From assembly GCA_013140465.1 (NCBI GenBank), contig JABFST010000055.1, forward strand, positions 1 through 10,542: a stretch of DNA of 10,542 nt. Direction: 5' to 3'. Positions 4,152 through 10,542 of this stretch are shown here, in pieces. The translations under genes and the position numbers were made by a program. Positions within the stretch are counted from its first letter, which is position 1, and each line of letters starts with the position of its first letter. The notes under the pieces were generated by a model, which did no database searches, had not been told where the DNA came from, and was given only the letters and a program-made list of their open reading frames with translations. This DNA comes from Methylococcaceae bacterium. GTDB lineage: Bacteria; Pseudomonadota; Gammaproteobacteria; Methylococcales; Methylomonadaceae.

Positions 4152-5204
4152 GTGAATAGTTCGAGAGATTTAAATGAACGGTCTTTGCAGCTCTTAAAAA
4201 CGCTGGTTGAGCGTTATATCAGCGATGGTCAGCCTGTGGGTTCTAGGGTGCTTTCTAAAGACTCTAGCCTCAATCTAAGCCCGGCGACTATCCGCAATGT
4301 GATGGCGGATTTGGAAGATTTGGGGCTGGTGCATTCACCCCATACCTCGGCGGGACGTGTGCCTACGGTCAGCGGCTACCGTTTGTTTGTTGATAGCTTG
4401 TTGACTGTCAAACCCTTGAACGCCAATGAGCTGACCCGCTTGCACCAAGGGCTATTAGGCACTGATGATGCTAATAATATGATAGGTGTGGCCTCGCGGT
4501 TGTTATCCGACCTTACCCAAATGGCTGGGGTGGTGACCTTGCCTAAGCGCGAACTCGTGTGTTTGCGGCACATCGAATTTTTGCCTTTATCGCATGGGCG
4601 GGTGCTGGTTATTTTTGTCACCAACGAGCAGGAAGTCCACAACAAAGTCATCCATACCGCGAAGGTGTTCAGCCCTGCCGAATTGCAACAGGCCGCAAAT
4701 TACCTCAATTCCGTGTATAGCGGGCGCAACCTTGAAGCGGTGCGGGTAGCGGTGTTAAAAGAATTGCAGGACGACCAAGAGCGTATGAACCAAGCCATGC
4801 TGGATGCGGTAAAAATGGCGCAACTGGCGTTTGCATCAGAAGTGGATGCCGATGATTATGTGCTGACTGGGGAAACCAATTTAATGGATTTTTCCGAATT
4901 GTCCGACCGCGAACATCTCAAAAAACTTTTTGAAGCGTTTAGCCAAAAACAAGATGTGATCCATCTATTAGACCAATCCATGAAAGCCGATGGCGTGCAG
5001 ATTTTTATCGGCGAAGAATCGGGTTATCAAGCCTTTGACCAATGCAGCTTGGTCACTTCCGCGTATTCGGTCAATGACCAAATCGTTGGCGTGTTAGGGG
5101 TTATCGGCCCCACGCGCATGGCCTATCAAAAAATCATTCCGTTTGTCGATGTGACAGCAAAATTATTGGGTGCAGCCTTGAATCCAAAAACCCCGACCCC
5201 ATGA
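4152..5204 (+). CDS. hrcA: Heat-inducible transcription repressor HrcA
   Basis: HrcA binds CIRCE as a dimer and represses the groE and dnaK operons; its activity depends on GroEL, so unfolded protein relieves repression. The 350 aa are the usual length. The N-terminal winged helix (about 5-75) includes LLKTLVERYISDGQPVGSRVLSK and the recognition region LSPATIRNVMADLEDLGLVHSPHTSAGRVPT. The rest is the GAF-like/dimerisation part, ending VIGPTRMAYQKIIPFVDVTAKLLG. It starts with GTG at 4152 with an AGAGG site 5 nt upstream; the nearby ATG at 4150 is out of frame and stops immediately. A CIRCE site lies 135 nt upstream, so the gene is self-regulated. It is followed by grpE after 61 nt in the same direction. 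Confidence 0.96.
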   Translation: MNSSRDLNERSLQLLKTLVERYISDGQPVGSRVLSKDSSLNLSPATIRNVMADLEDLGLVHSPHTSAGRVPTVSGYRLFVDSLLTVKPLNANELTRLHQGLLGTDDANNMIGVASRLLSDLTQMAGVVTLPKRELVCLRHIEFLPLSHGRVLVIFVTNEQEVHNKVIHTAKVFSPAELQQAANYLNSVYSGRNLEAVRVAVLKELQDDQERMNQAMLDAVKMAQLAFASEVDADDYVLTGETNLMDFSELSDREHLKKLFEAFSQKQDVIHLLDQSMKADGVQIFIGEESGYQAFDQCSLVTSAYSVNDQIVGVLGVIGPTRMAYQKIIPFVDVTAKLLGAALNPKTPTP

Positions 5205-5265
5205 TAAGTGGAGATTGTTGTTTTTGTGCGTTTAGGCGCGTTTAGTAATTTTGAGGAAGATAAAA

Positions 5266-5871
5266 ATGAGTATCGATCAGGAAACACCTGAATCACAGCT
5301 TGACGCTGATGAAAACGAAACGGTAAGTGAAGAGGCTGCGCATACCGAAGTTGGTGAGCATGAGTACACTATTGACGAATTAAAACAAGAGCTTGCAGAA
5401 GCCAAACAACAAGCCCACGATAACTGGGACAAAGCCGTGCGGGTGCAAGCGGAAATGGAAAACCTGAGGCGGCGCACCCAAAAAGATTTGGAAGATGCCC
5501 ATAAATTTGCCCTCACCAGTTTTGCCAAAGCCTTGTTGCCTGTTTATGACAGCATGGTGTTGGGGCTGCAAGCCGCGACAGGCGATAGTGAAGAGGTGCA
5601 AAAATTCCGTGAAGGCAGCGATTTGACCATCAAACAATTTGAAGCCTTATTCCCAAAATTCAATATTGTCGCGATTGATCCGCTGGGGCAGCCGTTTAAC
5701 GCCGCCGAACACCAAGCGGTACTGATGCAGGAAGTGGAAGGCGCCGAACCTAACAGCGTCGTCAACGTGTTCCAAAAAGGCTACACCTTAAACGGACGCT
5801 TGTTAAGACCCGCGATGGTCGTGGTGGCTAAAGCACCAGAAAAATCATCAGATGATAATGCAAAGGCTTGA
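5266..5871 (+). CDS. grpE: GrpE, nucleotide exchange factor of DnaK
   Basis: GrpE opens the DnaK nucleotide-binding domain to release ADP and also acts as a heat sensor. The 201-aa protein has an acidic disordered N-terminus (1-35), a long coiled coil (about 36-80, with WDKAVRVQAEMENLRRRTQKD), the four-helix part (LLPVYDSMVLGL) and the C-terminal beta-wing motif VFQKGYTLNGRLLRPAMVVVAK (168-189). The ATG at 5266 is chosen because GAGGAA lies 7 nt upstream; a TTG five codons earlier overlaps that site and is unlikely. It lies between hrcA and dnaK, and its stop codon is inside the -35 element of the dnaK sigma-32 promoter. Confidence 0.95.
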   Translation: MSIDQETPESQLDADENETVSEEAAHTEVGEHEYTIDELKQELAEAKQQAHDNWDKAVRVQAEMENLRRRTQKDLEDAHKFALTSFAKALLPVYDSMVLGLQAATGDSEEVQKFREGSDLTIKQFEALFPKFNIVAIDPLGQPFNAAEHQAVLMQEVEGAEPNSVVNVFQKGYTLNGRLLRPAMVVVAKAPEKSSDDNAKA

Positions 5872-5894
5872 AGCCGTTAAAAAAGCCCCCATAT
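5867..5894 (+). promoter_or_regulatory. Sigma-32 (RpoH) heat-shock promoter of dnaK
   Basis: A -35 CTTGAAG (5867-5873) and a -10 CCCCATAT (5887-5894), separated by 13 nt, match the sigma-32 consensus CTTGAAA/CCCCATNT almost exactly. The -35 overlaps the grpE TGA stop (5869-5871). Transcription should begin near 5901, giving a leader of about 43 nt to dnaK. Confidence 0.8.
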
Positions 5895-5921
5895 CAACAC
5901 TAACGTTTTACTTTTTATAAT
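5894..5921 (+). promoter_or_regulatory. Possible second (sigma-70-like) promoter before dnaK
   Basis: A perfect -10 hexamer TATAAT (5916-5921) lies 16 nt after TCAACA (5894-5899), a four-of-six match to the -35. It could give basal dnaK expression beside the sigma-32 promoter. The stretch is A/T-rich, so the match could be chance. Confidence 0.4.
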
Positions 5922-5943
5922 AAATTCAAGTTCGGAGCAGACA

Positions 5944-7860
5944 ATGGCTAAAATAATTGGCATAGATTTAGGCACTACCAACTCGTGTGTGGCAGTGCTG
6001 GAAAACGGCGTGGCAAAAGTGATTGAAAACAGCGAAGGTGCGCGTACTACGCCTTCCATCATCGCGTTTAGCAACGACGACGAAGTGTTGGTCGGGCAAT
6101 CGGCAAAACGCCAAGCCGTCACCAACCCCAAAAACACCTTATTCGCGATCAAACGTTTGATTGGTCGCCGCTTTAAAGATGATGTCGTGCAAAAAGACAT
6201 CAAAATGGTGCCTTACAACATCGTCGAAGCCGAAAACGGCGACGCATGGGTGGAAGTGCATGGCAAAAAAATGGCTTCACCCGAAATTTCAGCGCGTATT
6301 TTAATGAAGCTGAAAAAAGACGCGGAAGCCTATTTGGGCGAAGAAGTGACCGAAGCGGTCATCACGGTGCCTGCGTATTTTAACGACTCACAACGTCAAG
6401 CCACCAAAGACGCGGGCCGTATTGCCGGTTTGGAAGTGCGCCGTATCATCAACGAACCGACTGCTTCGGCGTTGGCGTTCGGTATGGACAAACCCAAAGG
6501 CGACACCAAAATTGCCGTATACGATTTGGGCGGTGGTACATTCGACATTTCTATCATTGAAATTGCCGAAATCGACGGCGAACACCAATTTGAAGTGTTG
6601 TCCACCAACGGCGACACCTTCTTGGGTGGTGAAGATTTTGACTCACGCGTGATCGAATACTTGGCGGCTGAATTTAAAAAAGACACCGGTGTTGATGTCC
6701 ACAACGACCCATTAGCGTTGCAACGCTTAAAAGAAGCGGCGGAAAAAGCCAAGATCGAGTTGTCATCTAGCCAACAAACCGATGTCAACTTGCCGTACAT
6801 CACTGCTGACGCGTCTGGCCCTAAGCATTTAAACGTCAAACTGACCCGCGCCAAATTGGAATCTTTGGTTGAAGAACTGATTAACCGCACCAAAGGCCCT
6901 TGCGAAATGGCCCTGAAAGACGCGGGCGTTAAAGCCTCTGAAATCAACGACGTGATTTTGGTTGGTGGACAAACACGGATGCCGAAAGTACAAGAAATGG
7001 TTAAAACCATTTTTGGTCAAGAACCACGCAAAGATGTCAACCCAGACGAAGCCGTGGCTTTAGGCGCAGCCATCCAAGCGGGTGTATTGGCGGGCGACGT
7101 GAAAGACGTGTTGTTGCTGGACGTTATCCCCTTGTCTTTGGGTATCGAGACGATGGGCGGCATTATGACCAAGTTGATTGAAAAGAACACCACGATCCCA
7201 ACAAACGCATCACAAGTGTTCTCAACCGCCGACGACAACCAAACTGCCGTGACTATCCATGTGTTACAAGGCGAACGCGAAAAAGCCGCCGCCAACAAAT
7301 CCTTGGGACGTTTCGATTTGGCGGACATCCCACCTGCATCGCGTGGTATCCCACAAATTGAAGTGTCTTTTGACATTGATGCCAACGGTATTTTAAACGT
7401 ATCGGCTAAAGACAAAGCCACGGGCAAAAAACAATCCATCGTGATTAAAGCCTCTAGCGGTTTGTCGGATGACGAAGTTGAACGCATGATTAAAGATGCC
7501 GAAGCCCACGCCGACGAAGACCGTAAACTGACCGAACTGGTACACGCGCGTAACCATGCCGATGGCATGATCCACGCCACCGAAAAATCGCTGAAAGAAC
7601 TGGGCGACCAAGTCGGCGCCGACGAAAAAGCCAGCATCGAGCAAGCCGTAGAAGCGTTGAAAGAAGCGGTTAAAGGCGATGATAAAGAAGCCATTGAAGC
7701 TAAAACCAATGACTTGACCGAATTGTCTGGTAAACTCGCCGAACGTGTTTATGCCCAAAAAGGCGGCGCGGAAGGCGACGCACAACAAGGCGGTTCTTCG
7801 GCACATCATGACGACGGCGTTGTTGATGCCGAGTTTGAGGAAGTGAAGGACGATAAATAA
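5944..7860 (+). CDS. dnaK: Molecular chaperone DnaK (Hsp70)
   Basis: DnaK is the ATP-driven Hsp70 that binds exposed hydrophobic peptides, with DnaJ delivering substrate and stimulating ATPase and GrpE exchanging nucleotide. The 638 aa are full length. Seen in order: phosphate loop 1 [13 protein letters not shown] (6-18), phosphate loop 2 [11 protein letters not shown] (194-204), the adenosine motif VGGQTRMP, the interdomain linker DVLLLD (388-393), the beta-sandwich substrate domain, the helical lid and the conserved acidic tail ending [13 protein letters not shown] 5944 has GGAG 6 nt upstream. It is 72 nt after grpE, under a sigma-32-type promoter as well as read-through from the CIRCE-controlled hrcA promoter. 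A strong terminator follows. dnaJ, the usual next gene, is displaced to 10087. Confidence 0.98.
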   Translation: MAKIIGIDLGTTNSCVAVLENGVAKVIENSEGARTTPSIIAFSNDDEVLVGQSAKRQAVTNPKNTLFAIKRLIGRRFKDDVVQKDIKMVPYNIVEAENGDAWVEVHGKKMASPEISARILMKLKKDAEAYLGEEVTEAVITVPAYFNDSQRQATKDAGRIAGLEVRRIINEPTASALAFGMDKPKGDTKIAVYDLGGGTFDISIIEIAEIDGEHQFEVLSTNGDTFLGGEDFDSRVIEYLAAEFKKDTGVDVHNDPLALQRLKEAAEKAKIELSSSQQTDVNLPYITADASGPKHLNVKLTRAKLESLVEELINRTKGPCEMALKDAGVKASEINDVILVGGQTRMPKVQEMVKTIFGQEPRKDVNPDEAVALGAAIQAGVLAGDVKDVLLLDVIPLSLGIETMGGIMTKLIEKNTTIPTNASQVFSTADDNQTAVTIHVLQGEREKAAANKSLGRFDLADIPPASRGIPQIEVSFDIDANGILNVSAKDKATGKKQSIVIKASSGLSDDEVERMIKDAEAHADEDRKLTELVHARNHADGMIHATEKSLKELGDQVGADEKASIEQAVEALKEAVKGDDKEAIEAKTNDLTELSGKLAERVYAQKGGAEGDAQQGGSSAHHDDGVVDAEFEEVKDDK

Positions 7861-7876
7861 GTAATCTGTGGTAATT

Positions 7877-7950
7877 CATTCCCGTCTTGATAAAAGGCGG
7901 GAATGGCCGATTATTCTGTAAGGCGCATATATTGCGCCTTTTGGGTTTTT
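7877..7950 (+). terminator. Rho-independent terminator after dnaK
   Basis: Two hairpins follow the stop. CATTCCCG (7877-7884) pairs with CGGGAATG (7898-7905). AAGGCGCA (7920-7927) pairs with TGCGCCTT (7933-7940) and is followed by TTGGGTTTTT. The second hairpin plus T tract is a standard intrinsic terminator and makes read-through into the downstream accessory genes and dnaJ unlikely. Confidence 0.85.
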
Positions 7951-8145
7951 AAATCCTGCGTCTAGTTTGGGAGCCAAAGAGGGTATATAGGAGCGGGTGG
8001 CATGGCGAAACTAATCAACCTGTGTTTATTAACATAAATATAGTAGTAAATGAAAGTCAACATGCGGGCGGTTCAACTCCGCCCTATGGAGCAACAAAAC
8101 AGAAGCATAAATCAACAAAAAATTCACATAAGAGGGGTAAGCCAT

Positions 8146-8277
8146 ATGGCAAAAAGTGTCAATAAAGTTTGGCTGAAAGTAAAAAAGTGGGTTGTTGGTG
8201 TAGCCGTTGCCTCATTGCTGGAAGTGTGTGGTGTACTTCTCACCCATTCCTATGTATCTTCAAGTAATTGTTTCTAA
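8146..8277 (+). CDS. Predicted small membrane peptide, 43 aa
   Basis: A 43-aa peptide, MAKSVNKVWLKVKKWVVGVA followed by a hydrophobic run (about 16-33) and a polar tail with HSYVSSSNCF. The basic N-terminus (five Lys) before one membrane helix suggests an inner-membrane peptide with its N-terminus inside. ATG 8146 is preceded by AGAGGGG, a strong ribosome site. The frame is open back to 8050, but that part has no ribosome site and is unlike protein. The stop sits 1 nt before a 131-bp palindromic repeat, so the gene could be truncated by the repeat's insertion. It is not recognised; single-helix toxic peptides look like this, but that is speculation. Confidence 0.45.
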   Translation: MAKSVNKVWLKVKKWVVGVAVASLLEVCGVLLTHSYVSSSNCF

Positions 8278-8278
8278 G

Positions 8279-8409
8279 CCTGTAGGCCGGAATAAGCTGC
8301 TTTGAGCGTAAGCGAAAAGCGGCGTTTCCGGCAAATCGTGGGCGCGGTGTTGCCGGAAACGGCAGTTTTCACTTGCGTTCAAACTGCCTTATTCCGGCCT
8401 ACGAGGCTA
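8279..8409. repeat. 131-bp REP/MITE-like palindromic repeat, copy A1
   Basis: A long imperfect hairpin. The outer 15-bp arms are perfect (8282-8296 with 8388-8402, GTAGGCCGGAATAAG type). A middle 18-bp pairing (TTTGAGCG... with ...CGTTCAAA) has two G-U pairs and one mismatch. Inner 11-bp arms GTTTCCGGCAA and TTGCCGGAAAC close on a loop of about 15 nt. The ends resemble E. coli-type REP sequences (GCCGGATAAGGC...GCCTTATCCGGCCTAC). It is identical to copy A2 at 8758-8888 except for one base (T8336 versus A8815). No internal gene. Confidence 0.88.
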
Positions 8410-8458
8410 AATCCTATCAAGAAAAACAAGTGCAACAAGCTTTAGGCTAGGTGAATTT

Positions 8459-8680
8459 ATGAAGCAAAGCGATTTGTACCATAAATGGGTGGAATGGAGT
8501 GAACAAGATCAAGTTTATATTGGGAAATGCCCAGATTTGATTTCTGGAATACATGGTGATGACCCTGTGCGATTGTATAGCGAATTATGTGAAGTTATTG
8601 ATGATGTACTTCAGTATTTTGAAAAAGAAGGCCGCGCTTTTCCTCACCCACGAATTCGCCCTATGCAGGATGTGGCTTAA
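8459..8680 (+). CDS. Orphan HicB-like antitoxin domain protein
   Basis: A 73-aa protein, MKQSDLYHKWVEWSEQDQVY..., with the HicB-type core: EWSEQDQVYIGKCPDLISGIHGDDP then LYSELCEVIDDVLQYFEKEGR. HicB proteins neutralise HicA mRNA interferases by occlusion and often bind DNA through a C-terminal HTH or RHH; none is present here and no hicA gene is adjacent. It ends PHPRIRPMQDVA, typical of a family of solo HicB-like proteins. AGGTGA lies 7 nt before the ATG. The gene sits in a segment bounded by a 12-bp direct repeat (8398-8409 and 8686-8697) between the A and B repeat halves, which suggests it was inserted there. Confidence 0.7.
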   Translation: MKQSDLYHKWVEWSEQDQVYIGKCPDLISGIHGDDPVRLYSELCEVIDDVLQYFEKEGRAFPHPRIRPMQDVA

Positions 8681-8684
8681 CAAC

Positions 8685-8756
8685 GCCTACGAGGCTATAA
8701 GATGGGGATAAAATCGTCGGTTAAGCTAGATTGTTAAAATTCAAAATAGTCCACAG
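8685..8756. repeat. Direct repeat B, copy 1
   Basis: The 72-nt stretch at 8685-8756 recurs at 8876-8947. The first 56 nt are identical (starting GCCTACGAGGCTATAAGATG) and the last 16 match at 13. The offset is 191 nt. It adjoins repeat A2 and shares the GCCTACGAGGCTA edge with the A elements. Confidence 0.85.
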
Positions 8757-8757
8757 C

Positions 8758-8888
8758 CCTGTAGGCCGGAATAAGCTGCTTTGAGCGTAAGCGAAAAGCG
8801 GCGTTTCCGGCAAAACGTGGGCGCGGTGTTGCCGGAAACGGCAGTTTTCACTTGCGTTCAAACTGCCTTATTCCGGCCTACGAGGCTA
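8758..8888. repeat. 131-bp REP/MITE-like palindromic repeat, copy A2
   Basis: Matches A1 at 130 of 131 positions with the same nested palindrome. It is directly flanked by the two B copies, so the order is A1, hicB-like gene, B1, A2, B2. The near-identity implies a recent duplication. Confidence 0.88.
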
Positions 8889-8947
8889 TAAGATGGGGAT
8901 AAAATCGTCGGTTAAGCTAGATTGTTAAAATCCATAATAGGCCACAG
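8876..8947. repeat. Direct repeat B, copy 2
   Basis: Second copy of repeat B, overlapping the last 13 nt of A2. It ends about 52 nt before the DUF29 gene. Outside the repeats, 8948-8999 shows only the ribosome site of that gene. Confidence 0.85.
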
Positions 8948-8999
8948 TTCCCTATTTTCGTGTAGTAATGCCCAATCTCAAGCCGACAGGGGGTGAATA

Positions 9000-9431
9000 A
9001 TGAATGTCAAAACGCTCTACGAACATGATTTTTATTCATGGATACAACACCATGTCGCCTTGCTGAAAGATTCGCGTTTTGATGAAATGGATGTCAATAA
9101 TCTGATTGAAGAGCTGGAAGGCATGGCAAAAAAAGATGAGCGCGAACTCGTTAGCCGCTTGATTATCTTGATAGCCCATTTATTAAAATGGCAATATCAG
9201 CCTAATATGCAAAGCAATAGTTGGCAAAGCTCAATTATTGAACAACGCGCGCAAATTTTATTTTTGTTGGAAGATGTGCCGAGTTTAAGCAATAAAATAT
9301 CCGCTGCATTATTAAGGGCGTATCCCAAAGCACGCGAAATCGCGGTTAAAGAAACCGGATTAGTTGATTTGCCAAAACAATGCCCTTATAACGAAAAACA
9401 AATGCTTGATGACGATTTTTATCCTTATTGA
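9000..9431 (+). CDS. DUF29 family protein
   Basis: A 143-aa soluble helical protein with the DUF29 pattern: LYEHDFYSWIQHHVALLKDSRFDEMDVNNLIEELEGMAKKDERELVSRLIILIAHLLKWQYQP, then a C-terminal CPYNEKQMLDDDFYP. The family is common in cyanobacteria and some proteobacteria, often in several copies per genome, and has no established function. The start is well supported by AGGGGGTG 5 nt before the ATG. The length is normal. The stop is directly abutted by a truncated brnT (from about 9430), suggesting a recombination joint exactly at the gene's end. Confidence 0.85.
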   Translation: MNVKTLYEHDFYSWIQHHVALLKDSRFDEMDVNNLIEELEGMAKKDERELVSRLIILIAHLLKWQYQPNMQSNSWQSSIIEQRAQILFLLEDVPSLSNKISAALLRAYPKAREIAVKETGLVDLPKQCPYNEKQMLDDDFYPY

Positions 9432-9606
9432 AACGCATGACCAGTCGCACGATTATGGTGAAGACCGTTGGGCAACTATGGGTATGGTCAATCATGCCGT
9501 ACTCTATGTTGTGTATACGGTTCGTGATGGGGATACCATCAGATTAATTTCAGCGAGAAAAGCCAATGAAAAAGAGCGCAAGCAATACGACCAAGCTCAC
9601 GCTTAG
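9430..9606 (+). pseudogene. Truncated brnT toxin gene (C-terminal part)
   Basis: The reading frame encodes ETHDQSHDYGEDRWATMG, then VVYTVRDGDTIRLISARKANEKERKQYDQ, which matches the C-terminal half of BrnT toxins and aligns with residues 40-89 of the intact BrnT at 1015-1284. The N-terminal part with the WDxxK...N...KH motif is missing, replaced by the end of the DUF29 gene read in another frame. There is no ribosome site or plausible start at the junction, so no working toxin is expected. Its 3' end overlaps brnA by 41 nt, the native arrangement. Confidence 0.75.
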
Positions 9607-9880
9607 TGCCAACCAGTTACCGCCCTTAACGGCGCAACAACGTGCGGAACTGGACGCTATCGCCGCCATGCCTGATGAGGCTATCGACTATAGCGACGCG
9701 CCTATGCTGACGGATGCCTTTTGGCAAGCTGTTAGCTTGCCAGCCACGGAACAAAAAACCCAAATTACCTTGCGGATTGATTCGGATGTCCTTGATTTTT
9801 TTAGGCATACAGGAAAACGCTATCAAACCAAAATAAACGCCGTCCTACGCGCTTATGTAGACGCGCACAAAAACGCGTAA
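9566..9880 (+). CDS. brnA: BrnA family antitoxin, toxin partner lost
   Basis: A 104-aa BrnA-type antitoxin. The start MKKSASNT, the middle EAIDYSDAPMLTDAFWQ and the ribbon-helix-helix region ITLRIDSDVLDFFRHTGKRYQTKINAVLRAYVDAHK (about 67-102) follow the family pattern. BrnA binds BrnT and represses the brnTA promoter. Here brnT is truncated, so BrnA may act only as a regulator or as a decoy against related toxins such as the complete BrnT at 1015-1284; the latter is inference. The start overlaps the brnT remnant by 41 nt. A PIN-domain remnant follows directly. Confidence 0.82.
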   Translation: MKKSASNTTKLTLSANQLPPLTAQQRAELDAIAAMPDEAIDYSDAPMLTDAFWQAVSLPATEQKTQITLRIDSDVLDFFRHTGKRYQTKINAVLRAYVDAHKNA

Positions 9881-9996
9881 GGGAACTGGATGGCTTACTC
9901 TGGACGGGCGACACAAAACGTCGTGCTGGCCTAAATGCTAAAGGCTTTACCCATTTTTTCGATGAACACAGCCACATTGATTTAAATAATAGATAA
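9880..9996 (+). pseudogene. C-terminal remnant of a probable PIN-domain toxin
   Basis: An open frame right after brnA encodes RELDGLLWTGDTKRRAGLNA, then KGFTHFFDEHSHIDLNNR and a stop. The LLWTGDxKxxxGLxAKGF pattern is the C-terminal block of many PIN-domain nucleases (VapC-like), including an Asp of the acidic active site. No start codon, ribosome site or N-terminal PIN part is present, and the first codons overlap the end of brnA, so only a broken 3' end is left. The assignment rests on a short motif. Confidence 0.5.
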
Positions 9997-10086
9997 CCAA
10001 AACCCACCCTGCGCCCCGTGCGCGGCTTTTCACCACCTTGCAGCAATGCTTAATCTCCTGAACAACCTACAGGAGCGGATTGGAAC

Positions 10087-10542
10087 ATGGCAACCAAAGA
10101 AGACTTTTACAAACTGCTTAACGTTGATAGAAACGCCAGCGATGCAGAAATTAAAAAAAGCTATCGCAGCTTGGCAATGAAATTTCACCCCGACAGAAAC
10201 GCAGACAACCCCGAAGCGGCTGAAGCTAAATTCAAGCAAGTGAAGGAAGCCTACGAAATCCTGTCAGACCCAAAAAAGCGTGCAGCGTATGACCAGTTCG
10301 GGCACGCTGGAGTGGATCCGTCTATGGGCGGCAGACCGGGCGGCTTTGGCGGTGCGGGTGCCGAAGGCTTTAGCGATATTTTTGGTGACGTGTTTGGCGA
10401 CATTTTTGGCGGTGGTAGACAGCGCGGCAATGTGCAACGCGGCTCGGATTTACGTTACAACTTGGAGCTGACCTTAGAAGAAGCTGTAGCGGGTACTGAA
10501 ACCAAAATCCGCATTCCGGTATTGGTCACTTGCGAAGTGTGT
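10087..10542 (+). CDS. dnaJ: DnaJ co-chaperone (Hsp40), 5' part, runs off the window
   Basis: DnaJ delivers substrates to DnaK and stimulates its ATPase through the J domain. The visible 152 residues hold a J domain (1-70) with the HPD motif at 34-36 (KFHPDRN), the Gly/Phe-rich linker (about 74-112, [15 protein letters not shown]...DIFGGG), the start of C-terminal domain I ([20 protein letters not shown]) and the first CxxC-type zinc cysteines (CEVC) at the window edge. AGGAG lies 11 nt before the ATG. The N-terminus reads [10 protein letters not shown], slightly unlike the common DYYEVLGV. It lies 2.2 kb from dnaK, behind a terminator, so it needs its own promoter; none of sigma-32 consensus was found. 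Confidence 0.96.
   Translation, partial: MATKEDFYKLLNVDRNASDAEIKKSYRSLAMKFHPDRNADNPEAAEAKFKQVKEAYEILSDPKKRAAYDQFGHAGVDPSMGGRPGGFGGAGAEGFSDIFGDVFGDIFGGGRQRGNVQRGSDLRYNLELTLEEAVAGTETKIRIPVLVTCEVC

Noticed and set aside
5277..7809. Long open frames antisense to grpE and dnaK
   Set aside because: They are shadows caused by the codon bias of the highly expressed chaperone genes, with low-complexity, non-protein-like composition.
8066..8084. Stem GGGCGG-TTCAACT-CCGCCC resembling a tRNA or tmRNA T-arm
   Set aside because: The loop fits the T-loop consensus, but there is no matching acceptor stem, anticodon arm or CCA, so it is not called as an RNA gene; at most a fragment or attachment-site remnant.
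1..10542. CRISPR array
   Set aside because: No regularly spaced short repeats with unique spacers; the only direct repeats are the A and B elements.

Overview
The window looks like a gammaproteobacterial chromosome. The hrcA-grpE-dnaK-(dnaJ) order, a CIRCE operator together with a sigma-32-type promoter, and the REP-type repeats would suit a Methylococcales-like methanotroph or a relative. That placement is an inference from gene order and protein similarity, not a demonstrated taxonomy.

Left part (1-3430) is accessory DNA with every gene on the minus strand. It starts with the 3' end of a group II intron (domains V and VI, class C-like), which stops a few bases from a RelE/ParE-type toxin-antitoxin pair. 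A BrnT-type toxin with a small partner protein follows, then a two-gene operon of a ComF-like phosphoribosyltransferase and a SLOG-fold protein, then a zinc-ribbon two-TM protein. Two sites, at 1488-1548 and 2749-2838, have the full architecture of integron attC recombination sites: R boxes, 5-nt spacers, L boxes and one extrahelical base at the same position. A weaker third lies at 3369-3439. The SLOG/phosphoribosyltransferase pair and the zinc-ribbon gene therefore look like integron cassettes. No integrase gene is visible, so this is an integrase-less attC cluster or the tail of a larger array. The attC sites also correct two gene starts.

Middle (3430-7950) is a gene-poor stretch with palindromic repeats, then the heat-shock operon hrcA-grpE-dnaK. 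A sigma-70-like promoter with an overlapping CIRCE operator lies about 135 nt before hrcA. A near-consensus sigma-32 promoter straddles the grpE stop codon and should drive dnaK separately. HrcA (repressor), GrpE (nucleotide exchange factor), DnaK (Hsp70) and DnaJ (J-domain partner) form one chaperone machine. A strong rho-independent terminator ends dnaK.

Right part (7950-10542): dnaK and dnaJ, usually adjacent, are separated by about 2.2 kb. The gap holds a 43-aa membrane peptide, two nearly identical 131-bp palindromic repeats, an orphan HicB-like antitoxin, a DUF29 protein, a truncated brnT with an intact brnA, and the C-terminal remnant of what is probably a PIN-domain toxin. This is a toxin-antitoxin insertion hotspot. 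dnaJ begins at 10087 and runs off the window.

The best candidate for something under-described is the attC-bounded phosphoribosyltransferase + SLOG operon, plausibly a nucleotide-signalling or defence module. Its function is inferred from fold families and context only.
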